From positions 1 through 31,061 of the forward strand of contig NZ_LWBS01000437.1 of the NCBI RefSeq assembly GCF_001652265.1: 31,061 bases of DNA, in the 5' to 3' direction. Below are positions 14,584-24,972 of the stretch, piece by piece. The stretch's first letter is position 1. Each line of letters opens with the position of its first letter. Made by a program: the position numbers and the translations under genes. The notes below the pieces were generated by a model. It saw only the letters and a program-made list of their open reading frames with translations, did not search any database and was not told where the DNA came from. This stretch comes from Rhizobium leguminosarum (lineage in GTDB: Bacteria > Pseudomonadota > Alphaproteobacteria > Rhizobiales > Rhizobiaceae).

Positions 14584-15495
14584 ATGGACAGTCCCGCATT
14601 CGACCTCGCTTTCGAGCCGGCCTATGGGCAGGCCGTGCCGGTTGTTGCAGGGGTCGAGCGGGTTACAGTGAACAATCCCGGGCCTTTCACCTTTTTCGGC
14701 ACCAACAGCTATATCGTCGGCTCCTCCTCGGTCGCGGTCATCGATCCCGGGCCGGAGGACGAGGCGCATTATCAAGCGCTGATGGCAGCCCTTGGCCGCC
14801 GTGCGGTGACGCATATCTTCGTCAGCCACACGCATCGCGACCACTCGCCGCTTGCCAGGCGGATGCAGGCGGCAACGGGGGCGGTGACGGTGGGGCAAGG
14901 GCCACACCGGCCGGCGCGGCCGCTCAGGGATGGCGAGATCAATCCCTTCTCCGAAAGCTCGGATCTATCCTTCGTGCCCGATATTGCGCTCAGTGATGGC
15001 GAGACGATCTCGGGCGATGGCTGGGCGCTGAGCGCGGTGCTGACGCCGGGGCACACGGCCAATCATGCCGCCTTCGCGCTTGCGGACCGCGACATCCTGT
15101 TTTCAGGCGATCACGTCATGGCCTGGTCGACCTCGATCGTGGCACCTCCGGATGGTTCGATGGCGGATTACATGGCCTCGCTCGACCAGCTGATCGAGCG
15201 CCAGGACGGTCTGCTGCTGCCCGGCCATGGCGGGCCGGTCACGCAGCCCGCAAGTTTCCTGCGGGCGCTGAAGGCGCATCGGCTGAAGCGCGAGCAGGCG
15301 GTGCTGGCGCGCATCCAGGCGGGCGATCGTGGCATCGCCGAGATGGTGAAGGCGATCTATCGCGATACCGATCCGAAGCTGCATGGGGCAGCCGCCCATT
15401 CCGTTCTCGCCCATATCGAGGATCTGATGGAGCGCGGCGAGATTGCGGCAGACGGGCCGCCAACGCTGGCCGCCCTCTACCGGCCAGCGTCATGA
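14584..15495 (+). CDS. Metallo-beta-lactamase fold hydrolase (LACTB2-like)
   Basis: A 303-residue zinc hydrolase. Metal ligands are visible: SHTHRDHSPL (HxHxDH, about residues 80-86), then GHTANH, SGDHVM and PGHGGPV. The C-terminal 60 residues (RREQ-like helix, IYRDTDPKLHGAAAHSVLAH, then RGEIAADG) match the winged-helix tail of LACTB2-type proteins, some of which cut RNA. Substrate here is not known. ATG 14584 is preferred over TTG 14551 because the protein then starts MDSPAFDLAFEPAYG as I expect for relatives; the ribosome-binding site is weak. It begins an operon-like run with two downstream genes, 30 bases apart. Confidence 0.87.
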   Translation: MDSPAFDLAFEPAYGQAVPVVAGVERVTVNNPGPFTFFGTNSYIVGSSSVAVIDPGPEDEAHYQALMAALGRRAVTHIFVSHTHRDHSPLARRMQAATGAVTVGQGPHRPARPLRDGEINPFSESSDLSFVPDIALSDGETISGDGWALSAVLTPGHTANHAAFALADRDILFSGDHVMAWSTSIVAPPDGSMADYMASLDQLIERQDGLLLPGHGGPVTQPASFLRALKAHRLKREQAVLARIQAGDRGIAEMVKAIYRDTDPKLHGAAAHSVLAHIEDLMERGEIAADGPPTLAALYRPAS

Positions 15496-15525
15496 ACATG
15501 ATGGTGGGGACATGAGGATGGGGAG

Positions 15526-15984
15526 ATGATGATGCGGGCTCAAGCCGATTACAGCTATCGTAACGATCCTGATGTGCCTGCCTTTGCCGATGACCGGCCG
15601 CTGATCATTTTTGATGGCGAATGCGTGTTCTGCTCCGGCTGGGTGAAATTCGCGCTGAAACATGACAGGCAGCAGCGATACCGCTTTCTGGCGGCGCAGA
15701 CGCCGCTCGGCCAATCGCTGTACCGGCATTATGGGCTGCATGCGCGCGACTATGAGACCAATATCCTGATCGAAAACGGCCGCGCCTTCTTCAAATCCGA
15801 CGGCTCGATCCGCATGGTGGCGGGCCTCGGCTTTCCCTATTCGCTGGTGAAGATCTTCCGGCTGCTGCCGCGACGGGCGGCCGATGCGCTCTATGAATTC
15901 ATCGCCCGCAACCGGCTGAAGATCGCCGGCCGGCAAAGCTGCATGGTGCCGACGCCGCAGCAACGGCGCCGTTTCATCGCATGA
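15526..15984 (+). CDS. DCC family thiol-disulfide oxidoreductase (DUF393)
   Basis: A 152-residue protein with the family motif DGECVFC near residue 30 (Asp-x-x-Cys-x-x-Cys type), followed by GWVKFALKHDRQQRYRF and the typical middle part. The family has a thioredoxin-like fold and is thought to act in thiol-disulfide exchange; no partner is known. The start at 15526 follows GGGGAG. Its last four bases overlap the next gene's start (ATGA), so translation of the two is probably coupled. Confidence 0.88.
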   Translation: MMMRAQADYSYRNDPDVPAFADDRPLIIFDGECVFCSGWVKFALKHDRQQRYRFLAAQTPLGQSLYRHYGLHARDYETNILIENGRAFFKSDGSIRMVAGLGFPYSLVKIFRLLPRRAADALYEFIARNRLKIAGRQSCMVPTPQQRRRFIA

Positions 15985-17705
15985 GCGAGGACCGGTTTTC
16001 GCTGCTCATCATCGGCGGTTACGGCACGTTTGGCGGGCGGCTCGCCCGGCTGCTTGGCGATGAACCGCGGCTCAGGCTGCTGGTTGCGGGGCGCTCGCTT
16101 GAAAAGGCTGACGATTTCGTTGCCGATCTCCGGACGCCGAAAGATGGCGCCGAGGGCCTGGGAAGCAACAATCTCGGCGCGATGGTGCAGGCAGTAGCCT
16201 TCGATCGCGACGGCGATCTCACCGAACAGCTGACGCGGATGAGGCCCGATCTCGTCGTCGATGCCTCGGGGCCGTTCCAGAGCTTCGGCAAGCATGCCTA
16301 TAAGGTGGTCGAGGCCTGCATCGATCTGAGCATCGATTATGCCGATATCGCCGACAGCACCGGTTTCGTCGCCGGCATCGGTGGGCTCGATGCCGTGGCC
16401 AAGGCCAAGGGCACCTTCGCGCTCTCAGGGCTGAGCAGCCTGCCTGCGCTTTCCTTTGCGGCGCTGGAGGCGATGGCGCCGCATTTTTCCCGGGTCGACA
16501 CTGTCGCGGCGGGCATTGCCCCGTCGGCGCATGTCAAGATCGGGCTCAATGTCGTGAGGGCGATATCAAGCTATGCCGGTAGACACGTCACGGTGCTGCG
16601 CGATGGGCAGCCGGCCCCCGGGCGCGGGCTGATCGATGCGATGCGGGTGACGGTGGCGCCGCCGGGGGTTAAGCCGCTGCGCAGCCGCAATTTCCTGCTG
16701 GTGGATGCGCCGGATCTGAAGCTGCTGCCGGCACGCTTTGCCGGTCTCAAATCCAATTTCACCGGGGTCGGCACGGAGCCGCAGCCGCTGCAACGCTTGC
16801 TCAGCCTTGCGGCAAGGCTGGTCCACCTCCGGCTGCTGCCATCGCTGCAGCCGTTTGCGCGGCTGCTGCAGCGGGCCAGCCACGCTTTCGCGATCGGCGA
16901 CCATCGCGGCGGCATGTTCGTTCGCGTCGGCGGCGTCGATCACGCGGGAAAGCGGCTCTCCTGCGGCTGGCATCTGATTGCCGAAGGTGATGACGGGCCG
17001 TTCATCCCCGTGATCGGCATGGAGGCGCTGGTGCGCCGGCTGCTGAGCGGCGTGCGGCCGGAGAATGGGGCGCGGCCGGCGGCCGGCGAATTGCAGCTTG
17101 CGGATTTCGAAGCGGCCTTCCGGCGGTTTTCGATCACGTCCGGCATCACGATGGAAAACGAGGCGGCGCGCCTGCCGCTCTACCAGAGGATCCTCGGCAG
17201 CGCCTGGGAGCGGCTGCCGCCCGCCCTCGCCGCCCTGCATGCCGGCGGCGCCCGCGTCGCCTCCGGCCGGGCGCGGATCGAGCGCGGCGGCGGGCTGCTG
17301 GCCAGGATCGTCGCGCGTCTCATCGGCTTTCCCCCGGCGGGTGAGGATGTGCCGGTCACGGTGCGTTTCGTGCCCGATGGCGACAAGGAGATCTGGACGC
17401 GGGACTTCGGCGGCACGGTCTTCCGCAGCTGGCAGGTCGAGGCAAAGGGCCGCGACCGGCATCTGCTCGCCGAGGTCTTCGGACCGTTCCGGGTTCTGAT
17501 GGCGCCGGTGCCGGATGGGGAAAAGCTGCGGCTCGTGGTGCGCGGCTGGCGGTTTTGCGGGCTTCCGCTGCCGATGTTTCTGGCGCCTGGCGGGGATACT
17601 TATGAGGAGGAGCGCGATGGGCGGTTCCACTTCCACGTGGAGATCGGCGGGCGGCTGACGGGGTTGGTGGTGCGGTATACGGGATGGTTGGTGGTGGAGG
17701 GGTGA
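15981..17705 (+). CDS. Saccharopine dehydrogenase-like NADP-binding protein with DUF4166 domain
   Basis: A 574-residue two-domain protein. The N-terminal part opens with LLIIGGYGTFGGRLARLLG, a Rossmann nucleotide-binding loop (GGYGTFGG), and DLVVDASGPFQSFG, typical of the saccharopine dehydrogenase NADP-binding family. From about residue 385 the sequence (PLYQRILGSAWERLPPALAA, later RFVPDGDKEIWTRDFGG) is DUF4166. Such fusions are found in alphaproteobacteria; the reaction is not known. It is translationally coupled to the DCC protein gene, which suggests redox partners (inference). A RIME-like repeat lies 74 bases after the stop. Confidence 0.85.
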   Translation: MSEDRFSLLIIGGYGTFGGRLARLLGDEPRLRLLVAGRSLEKADDFVADLRTPKDGAEGLGSNNLGAMVQAVAFDRDGDLTEQLTRMRPDLVVDASGPFQSFGKHAYKVVEACIDLSIDYADIADSTGFVAGIGGLDAVAKAKGTFALSGLSSLPALSFAALEAMAPHFSRVDTVAAGIAPSAHVKIGLNVVRAISSYAGRHVTVLRDGQPAPGRGLIDAMRVTVAPPGVKPLRSRNFLLVDAPDLKLLPARFAGLKSNFTGVGTEPQPLQRLLSLAARLVHLRLLPSLQPFARLLQRASHAFAIGDHRGGMFVRVGGVDHAGKRLSCGWHLIAEGDDGPFIPVIGMEALVRRLLSGVRPENGARPAAGELQLADFEAAFRRFSITSGITMENEAARLPLYQRILGSAWERLPPALAALHAGGARVASGRARIERGGGLLARIVARLIGFPPAGEDVPVTVRFVPDGDKEIWTRDFGGTVFRSWQVEAKGRDRHLLAEVFGPFRVLMAPVPDGEKLRLVVRGWRFCGLPLPMFLAPGGDTYEEERDGRFHFHVEIGGRLTGLVVRYTGWLVVEG

Positions 17706-17778
17706 GTGTGGTTGCGGTGAAGTCGCCTTGTGGGGGGCACAAAGTGACCCTCCCTCACCTCTGCCGGCGTGCCGTGAT

Positions 17779-17951
17779 ACCCCCCTCTGCCCTGCCGGGC
17801 ATCTCCCCCACAGGTGGGGAGATTGGCTGGGCGCACGGGCTTCCCCAAACAATGAGCGTCCAACACGGCGAAACGGTAGTTGGGCAGAACGTTCAAGCCA
17901 CTTGTGATCTCCCCACCTGTGGGGGAGATGCCCGGCAGGGCAGAGGGGGGC
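17779..17951. repeat. RIME-like palindromic element, copy C
   Basis: Full element with outer arms CTCTGCCCTGCCGGGCATCT and inverse, inner arms CCCACAGGTGGGGAG and inverse, and the same core order as copy B at 4076. It fills the first part of the gene-free gap 17706-18341, just after the DUF4166 gene. Confidence 0.85.
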
Positions 17952-18030
17952 GGGCTCGGCACGCCTTCCGCCGTTATTCCTTCCTTAGAGCCCTATCACC
18001 GATAATTGTTGAAGGCACCTACTTCTCCAT

Positions 18031-18183
18031 CCCTCATTCCTGTGCTCGTCACAGGAATCCAGCCACCGCGCGTCGGCGCGGTGAATGGCTCTTACCAAGG
18101 GAGGGTCTTCCGCGCCCAGAGACCTGGGCGCACTGGATTCCTGTGACATCCCTCGGGCAAAGCCCGAGGAAGGGAATGAGGGT
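18031..18183. repeat. Large inverted repeat, third palindromic family
   Basis: The segment begins CCCTCATTCCTGTG and TCACAGGAATCCAG, has a CCGCGCGTCGGCGCGG hairpin, and ends with CTGGATTCCTGTGA, a CCTCGGGCAAAGCCCGAGG hairpin and GGGAATGAGGG. The two halves are inverted with respect to each other. A similar style of repeat is common in Rhizobium. The rest of the gap to 18341 holds a few small GC hairpins, including GATCGATT-type and GCCGCCTTTGGCGGC, and no gene. Confidence 0.75.
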
Positions 18184-18341
18184 GGTTGGGGTAGTGATCT
18201 CGCTGAAATTTTCGCTGACGTGCAGTGATAACAGGCCGGGGATGCCGCACCCTATCCCGGCCCTTCGCTTTGGGCTCAGGGCGTTCGCCGCTGCAATCGA
18301 TTCGCCGGATCGATTGCTGCCGCCTTTGGCGGCACCGCGGC

Positions 18342-19253
18342 TCACCCACCCGCAATTCCCAACAGCTCAGCATCCAGCGCCTTTAAATAATCGCCGGCGA
18401 TTTCGGCGCTGAAGCCGAGGTCGTGTTGGCCGTAGCGGGAGGCGACGCGGATGTCGACGAAGGTGGTTTCGGCCTCTTCGCGCAGGCGAATGATGATATC
18501 GAAGCGCAGGCCGAGGATCAGCGTGCGGGTGGTGCCCTGCAGCGTCACGCCGTTGGCGCCGCGGATCAGCTTGGCGACATCGTCGTCATAGGGGCGCGGC
18601 GTCGGCACGGGAATGATATCGGGCGCATCGGCCACCGCATCGTCGCTTGCCGGCGGCGGCTTGACCGGCTTATCCTCGGGATCGCGGCCGGGCTCGGTGT
18701 CGCCACTGCTCCTGGTGATGGTCATGCCGCTCATCTTGGCGACCTTGCGCACCGCTTCGAGCACCCGGTCGAGCGCGCCCTCATAGCGCCGGCCGGTGAG
18801 TTCGGGATAGGCGGCGAGCTGCTTTTCACGATCCTCCGGCGTCACATCAACGTTGCGCTTCAGCCAGATCTGGTCGGAGTGAGGCGGCGATAGCCAGTCC
18901 GGCACCGAGACCGGATCGGTGGAGACGTCGTAGATATCAGGCAGCGTCAGATACTTCTCGGTGGCATAGGCGCCAAGCCCGAGCGGAAACGCGGCATAGA
19001 TCAGCGCCGCCAGTGCCGCCAACCCGCCTTCGGCCCCGGTCATCCAGAGGCTGCGCAGCCCGACTGCGGCAAGCATGGCGGAAAGCAGCGCGCCGCCGGC
19101 GGCGGCAATCAGCAGCAGCACCAGATAGGGTGTGGCGAGGCCGCCGAAGCGGTGGGCGATCATCACCGCCAGCGCCAGCACCAGGGAAAACGCCCCGAGC
19201 AGCCGCGAAAAGCGGGCGGCGTTGGAAACGGGGCGGTCGAAGCGGATTGCCAT
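18342..19253 (-). CDS. DUF1499 domain membrane protein
   Basis: A 303-residue protein. The first 110 or so residues contain three hydrophobic segments (LLGAFSLVLALAVMIAHRFG, then YLVLLLIAAAGGALLSAMLA, then GLAALAALIYAAFPLGLGAY). The soluble C-terminal part, from PDIYDVSTDPVSVPDWL on, carries the DUF1499 pattern including RRYEGALDRVLEAV and TRTLILGLRFDIIIRLREE near the end. A polar, Pro/Asp-rich insertion lies at about 195-225. The function is unknown. The start ATG 19253 is chosen since it gives a short cytoplasmic N-terminus before the first helix; the ORF to 19295 adds 14 residues with no better ribosome-binding site. Confidence 0.82.
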   Translation of the reverse strand: MAIRFDRPVSNAARFSRLLGAFSLVLALAVMIAHRFGGLATPYLVLLLIAAAGGALLSAMLAAVGLRSLWMTGAEGGLAALAALIYAAFPLGLGAYATEKYLTLPDIYDVSTDPVSVPDWLSPPHSDQIWLKRNVDVTPEDREKQLAAYPELTGRRYEGALDRVLEAVRKVAKMSGMTITRSSGDTEPGRDPEDKPVKPPPASDDAVADAPDIIPVPTPRPYDDDVAKLIRGANGVTLQGTTRTLILGLRFDIIIRLREEAETTFVDIRVASRYGQHDLGFSAEIAGDYLKALDAELLGIAGG

Positions 19254-19317
19254 CAAACTTACCGGTTGCTCGTCAGCGCCCGCGCGTTCGACCACGCAAA
19301 TCGCCTCAACCCTGTTT

Positions 19318-19430
19318 AGAGCATGATGCCGAAAAGTGTGAAGCGGTTTTCGGACGACATCATGCTCTATTCTTTGATTTAGATCCGGATTCAGATTTTA
19401 GGCCGGCCCAGCCTAAAATCATCCGGATCT
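19318..19430. repeat. Bipartite palindromic repeat, copy 1
   Basis: The first palindrome is AGAGCATGATGCCGAAAAGT ... ACATCATGCTCT (19318-19368) and the second is AGATCCGGATTCAGATTTTA ... AATCATCCGGATCT (19381-19430). The same two parts occur in reverse orientation at 21289-21398. The remaining gap to 19593 shows only a normal promoter-like stretch before the next gene. Confidence 0.85.
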
Positions 19431-19593
19431 GGGGCAAGATTCGGCTAAATTGAAACTATTGTCTGAAGCATTGCGTTGGAATTCACGGCGATGGCCAATG
19501 GTGAAACGGCGCCCGCTTCATAAGCCCTTGCTGATATGTCAAAAAAAGGCCATTCTGCCGCGGTTTCATCTCCAGATATAGAGGAGAGACGGG

Positions 19594-19986
19594 ATGATTT
19601 CACCCGAGATTGCAGCAAGGCCGCAGGCGTCTGCGCTTGGCGGGATCGACCACCAGTCCGAAACGATGCTGCCGCTGGAGCTGCTCGAGCTCGAACTTTC
19701 GCTCGAAAGCTATGCCGGGGGCGATACCGACTTCTGCGCGGCGGTGCGCCAGGCCGCGGCACGCTCCGGTGGCGAATTGCTGTTCGACCTGCCGGCCGGC
19801 GGTCTCGTCCAGGATTGCCGGCGCATCGCCGTGCTGCGCATTCCAGGCGATGGCCAGAAGATGCGCGTCGTGCTGGCGCTGCTCGACGGCAACGGCACGG
19901 AGATCCGCATGCAGGCGCCCGACGAAGAGACCGCGCCGCTGGTGCGTTTCGCCGATGCCTTCATCGAAGTGCTGGAGCGGATCTGA
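19594..19986 (+). CDS. Conserved protein, function unknown
   Basis: A 130-residue soluble protein without recognisable signal peptide or membrane segment. It starts with a GAGGAGAG ribosome-binding site before ATG 19594. The sequence has a Leu/Glu-rich helix (PLELLELELSLESYA), a segment with two Cys residues (DFCAAV and QDCRRI), and a beta-rich end (RMQAPDEETAPLVRFADAF). I do not recognise the family. Codon use resembles the neighbours, so it appears native. It converges with the next small gene, 16 bases away. Confidence 0.6.
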   Translation: MISPEIAARPQASALGGIDHQSETMLPLELLELELSLESYAGGDTDFCAAVRQAAARSGGELLFDLPAGGLVQDCRRIAVLRIPGDGQKMRVVLALLDGNGTEIRMQAPDEETAPLVRFADAFIEVLERI

Positions 19987-20002
19987 ATTCTAGATCAAGA
20001 TG

Positions 20003-20248
20003 TCAGCGACGCTCGGCCGCGGCTTCCGCAACGCTGCGGAAGGGGAACTTGCGCCCGCATTCGCATTTGATGACGAAATTTTCCTGATGATTGGAAGGCC
20101 GCTGCACGCCAAAGCCGCGCGGCAGCTGATCGACCTTGAAATCCGGGTGCTTGCGCTTGGGATCATCGACTTCCGAGGCTTCGGCAAAGCCCTCATTGCC
20201 GCATTGCGGACAGCTCAGTTTTTTCGAAAATCGATCGCGAAGGGCCAT
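20003..20248 (-). CDS. Small zinc-ribbon-like protein, function unknown
   Basis: An 81-residue basic protein. Two cysteine pairs, CPQCG near residue 13 and CECG near residue 62, are spaced as in a zinc ribbon and could bind one metal ion. Between them lies the polar stretch EVDDPKRKHPDFKVDQLPRG. No enzyme motif is seen. The start at 20248 gives a short basic N-terminus. It is divergent from the Pro-rich small gene at 20373. Confidence 0.6.
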   Translation of the reverse strand: MALRDRFSKKLSCPQCGNEGFAEASEVDDPKRKHPDFKVDQLPRGFGVQRPSNHQENFVIKCECGRKFPFRSVAEAAAERR

Positions 20249-20372
20249 GCTCGTTCCACTGCTTCCGGCCGCTCATGGAGCGGCCATGCTTTTCTCATAC
20301 ATAGAAAGGTGGGCCGGCGAAAGTGGAACCAAGTGCCGAGGCTGCCGTTCCTTTTTCGAAAAGGAGGAACTC

Positions 20373-20570
20373 ATGCCCAACAAAGACCCGATCCCGACGC
20401 CGAATGCCGATACGCCGCGCGGTCCGACGCCGACCCCCGGCATCCCCGACCGCATCCAGGAAAAACCGCCGCTGACACCGGCACAGGACCCGGGCGATAC
20501 GAAGAATCCTCAGGATCCGCCGCTGAATCCGGCGCTGCTGCCGATCGGGGATCCGGCTGGGGCGGCGTGA
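20373..20570 (+). CDS. Proline-rich small protein
   Basis: A 65-residue protein very rich in Pro, Asp and Thr (PTPNADTPRGPTPTPGIP and later TPAQDPGDTKNPQDPP). It has a strong AAGGAGGAA ribosome-binding site six bases before ATG 20373, which supports translation. It is predicted to be disordered and has no signal sequence. Similar short Pro-rich proteins are seen in Rhizobium without assigned function. A RIME-like repeat starts 43 bases after its stop. Confidence 0.55.
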   Translation: MPNKDPIPTPNADTPRGPTPTPGIPDRIQEKPPLTPAQDPGDTKNPQDPPLNPALLPIGDPAGAA

Positions 20571-20613
20571 AGTCAGGTTGGCGCACCCGGTTCGCGCTGA
20601 CGGCTGCCTCTCG

Positions 20614-20838
20614 GCCAATCTCCCCCCTTGTGGGCAATCTCCCCCCTTGTGGGGGAGATGTCCGGCAGGACAGAGGGGGGTGCTCCTCGCTGCGACGCCG
20701 CCCTAGGAACCGGCGCGAGGCTGTCGTCGTCCAGGTCGGGTCGGGCTCAGAGCGGGTAACAGTTCGGTGCGCTCCGAGGGCTTGGAACCCCCCTCTGCCC
20801 TGCCGGGCATCTCCCCCACAAGGAGGGAGATCGGCAGG
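20614..20838. repeat. RIME-like palindromic element, copy D (arms everted)
   Basis: Here the arm GGGGGAGATGTCCGGCAGGA comes first (20651-20670) and the arm CTCTGCCCTGCCGGGCATCT second (20793-20812), the reverse of the order in the other copies. A 19-20 base stretch AATCTCCCCCCTTGTGGG is tandemly doubled at the left edge. About 100 unrelated bases lie between. It fills most of the gap 20571-20969; no gene is seen there. Confidence 0.8.
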
Positions 20839-20969
20839 CGGCCAACGCTTCCCAAACCAAAGGGCGCTTACCCGGCGGCAGCAGGATAAGGGACAGGTGC
20901 GCAGCACTGACTTGACGACCCCTACCGAATGGCCTTTCCTCAAGGAAAAGCAGTCCAAGGACCAAACCG

Positions 20970-21248
20970 ATGCGCATCCCCATTCTCATCACCGTCACGG
21001 CCACGATCGTCGCCGGGCTTTCCGCCTGCCAGACGATGACGCCGGAGGAGCGGCGGGCGGCGGATGAGCAGCGGTGCTTGAGCTATGGCTTCCGCCGCGG
21101 CACGGATGGGTTTGCCACCTGCCTGCAGCGTATCGATCTCGACCGGCGCGCCGAATCGCGGGCGCAGAGTGCGGAGATGATGAACAACATGGCCTGGGAA
21201 CTGAACGGGCCTTATATCTACCGCGATCGCTGGCGGCATCATCACTAA
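20970..21248 (+). CDS. Small lipoprotein, function unknown
   Basis: A 92-residue protein with a signal peptide (MRIPILITVTATIVAG) and the lipobox LSAC (Cys at about residue 20), so it should be lipid-anchored. The mature part is charged, with two more cysteines (QRCLSYGF and ATCLQR) and a His-rich end (RDRWRHHH). The CLSYGF-x-GT-x-F-x-x-C pattern occurs in many small proteobacterial lipoproteins of unknown role. It stands alone, followed by a bipartite palindromic repeat. Confidence 0.75.
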   Translation: MRIPILITVTATIVAGLSACQTMTPEERRAADEQRCLSYGFRRGTDGFATCLQRIDLDRRAESRAQSAEMMNNMAWELNGPYIYRDRWRHHH

Positions 21249-21288
21249 GTCCCACGGGCGCCCTGCCCCACACTCCAGCGACTATCCT

Positions 21289-21396
21289 AGATCAGGATGA
21301 TTTTAGGCCCGATCGGCCTAAAATCATCCTGATCTAAGTCAAACAATTAGAGCATGATGTCGTCCGAAAACCGCGCACACTTTTCGGCATCATGCT

Positions 21397-21398
<2 letters not shown>
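21289..21398. repeat. Bipartite palindromic repeat, copy 2 (inverted)
   Basis: It holds AGATCAGGATGATTTTAGGC ... AATCATCCTGATCT (21289-21335) and AGAGCATGATGTCGTCCG ... GGCATCATGCTCT (21349-21398), the same two palindromes as at 19318-19430 but in reverse order and strand. The last bases of the second palindrome overlap the ppdK stop codon (21397-21399), so it probably also shapes the 3' end of the ppdK message. Confidence 0.85.
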
Positions 21399-24105
<2,707 letters not shown>

Positions 24106-24113
24106 CTTCCCCC

Positions 24114-24151
24114 CAACACCAAATCGAGATTAGCTTAATCTGTTGGTGTTG
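24114..24151 (-). promoter_or_regulatory. Nested palindrome in the ppdK leader
   Basis: An outer 9-bp inverted repeat CAACACCAA (24114-24122) / TTGGTGTTG (24143-24151) encloses an inner one, AGATTA / TAATCT (24127-24132 and 24136-24141). It lies immediately upstream of the ppdK ribosome-binding site. It could be a repressor operator or an mRNA hairpin that tunes initiation. Confidence 0.5.
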
Positions 24152-24254
24152 AAATGAAAATCGACAAATGCGGCAGAATGTTGCGCTGCACAATAAATCT
24201 TGGCCGCGGCCGGCGTCGAAACGATTGAAAGGTGCCCAAACAGAAAAAAGGCAC

Positions 24255-24294
24255 AAAAAAAGCTTTGCGGGACTGCAACAATGTCCCGCAAAGC
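24255..24294 (-). terminator. Strong rho-independent terminator upstream of ppdK
   Basis: On the minus strand a perfect 12-bp stem GCTTTGCGGGAC / GTCCCGCAAAGC with a 9-base loop is followed by seven T residues. It would end transcripts coming from the smc side before ppdK. The smc stop is about 680 bases upstream, so a separate short transcript may end here. The stretch between (24295-24760) has another small GTCCGG/CCGGAC hairpin at 24304-24323 and no convincing protein gene. Confidence 0.8.
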
Positions 24295-24759
24295 CTTGTT
24301 TCCGTCCGGCCAGGAAAACCGGACGGGGGGTCCCTCAACCCAGGAACGGTTCAGCTTTTTTGTAATGCAGAACCGCCTGACCTCGTCTTACGCAATTCCT
24401 GGGAAAATGGATCGCTACCTTCCCAAGATTTGCTCTCGGTTTCCGGTTCTTGCCCTCGCCCGGAAAACCGCACGCAAATTCGACAATGCACAACCGTTGA
24501 TCGCCCGTTTTCGAGCAGGGTAATTAGGTTGCGTTGAAACAACTTCTAATGCAAGTCAGCGAAAAGAGCATCACCCAAATGGGGTACAGAGGGCAAGAGA
24601 GCCGACCTTTTTTGGTGTTTATTGCTTGTCAGTTGATTTTGCGCAATTTCTGGGCGCAAAACCGCGCCATAGCTTTGCTGAAATTGCGTCTGCACTCGGC
24701 GTCGACGTGGATGCTCGGATCAGGCCCACTGCTGTCCGGTTGGCGCTACTGGCTGCCCC

Positions 24760-24895
24760 TCACCCTAACCCTCTCCCCGTAAAAACGGGGAGAGGGGACG
24801 TGCCTTGCGAGAGCGAGGTGGGAACGGAGAGGGCGCGGCATGTCCCTTCGCCCCGCGAGCGGGGAGAAGGTGCCGGCAGGCGGATGAGGGGCTGC
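24760..24895. repeat. Palindromic repeat, second family, copy 2
   Basis: It begins CTCACCCTAACCCTCTCCCC, has a CCCCGTAAAAACGGGG hairpin, a later CGCCCCGCGAGCGGGG stretch and ends GGCGGATGAGGGG. Read in reverse it matches the repeat at 3884-4013. It lies between the 3' end of smc and the terminator at 24255. Confidence 0.8.
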
Positions 24896-24972
24896 TCTCG
24901 CCAATACCCTGGCCGGGATGTCGCGTGAAAATCAGCCCTTCCCCGACGCAGAAAACGCGTTCGTCGGAAACC

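Noticed and set aside
24626..24928. Plus-strand ORF starting MSVDFAQFLGAKPRHSF
   Set aside because: The first 30 residues look plausible, but the frame soon runs through a palindromic repeat and has no good ribosome-binding site.
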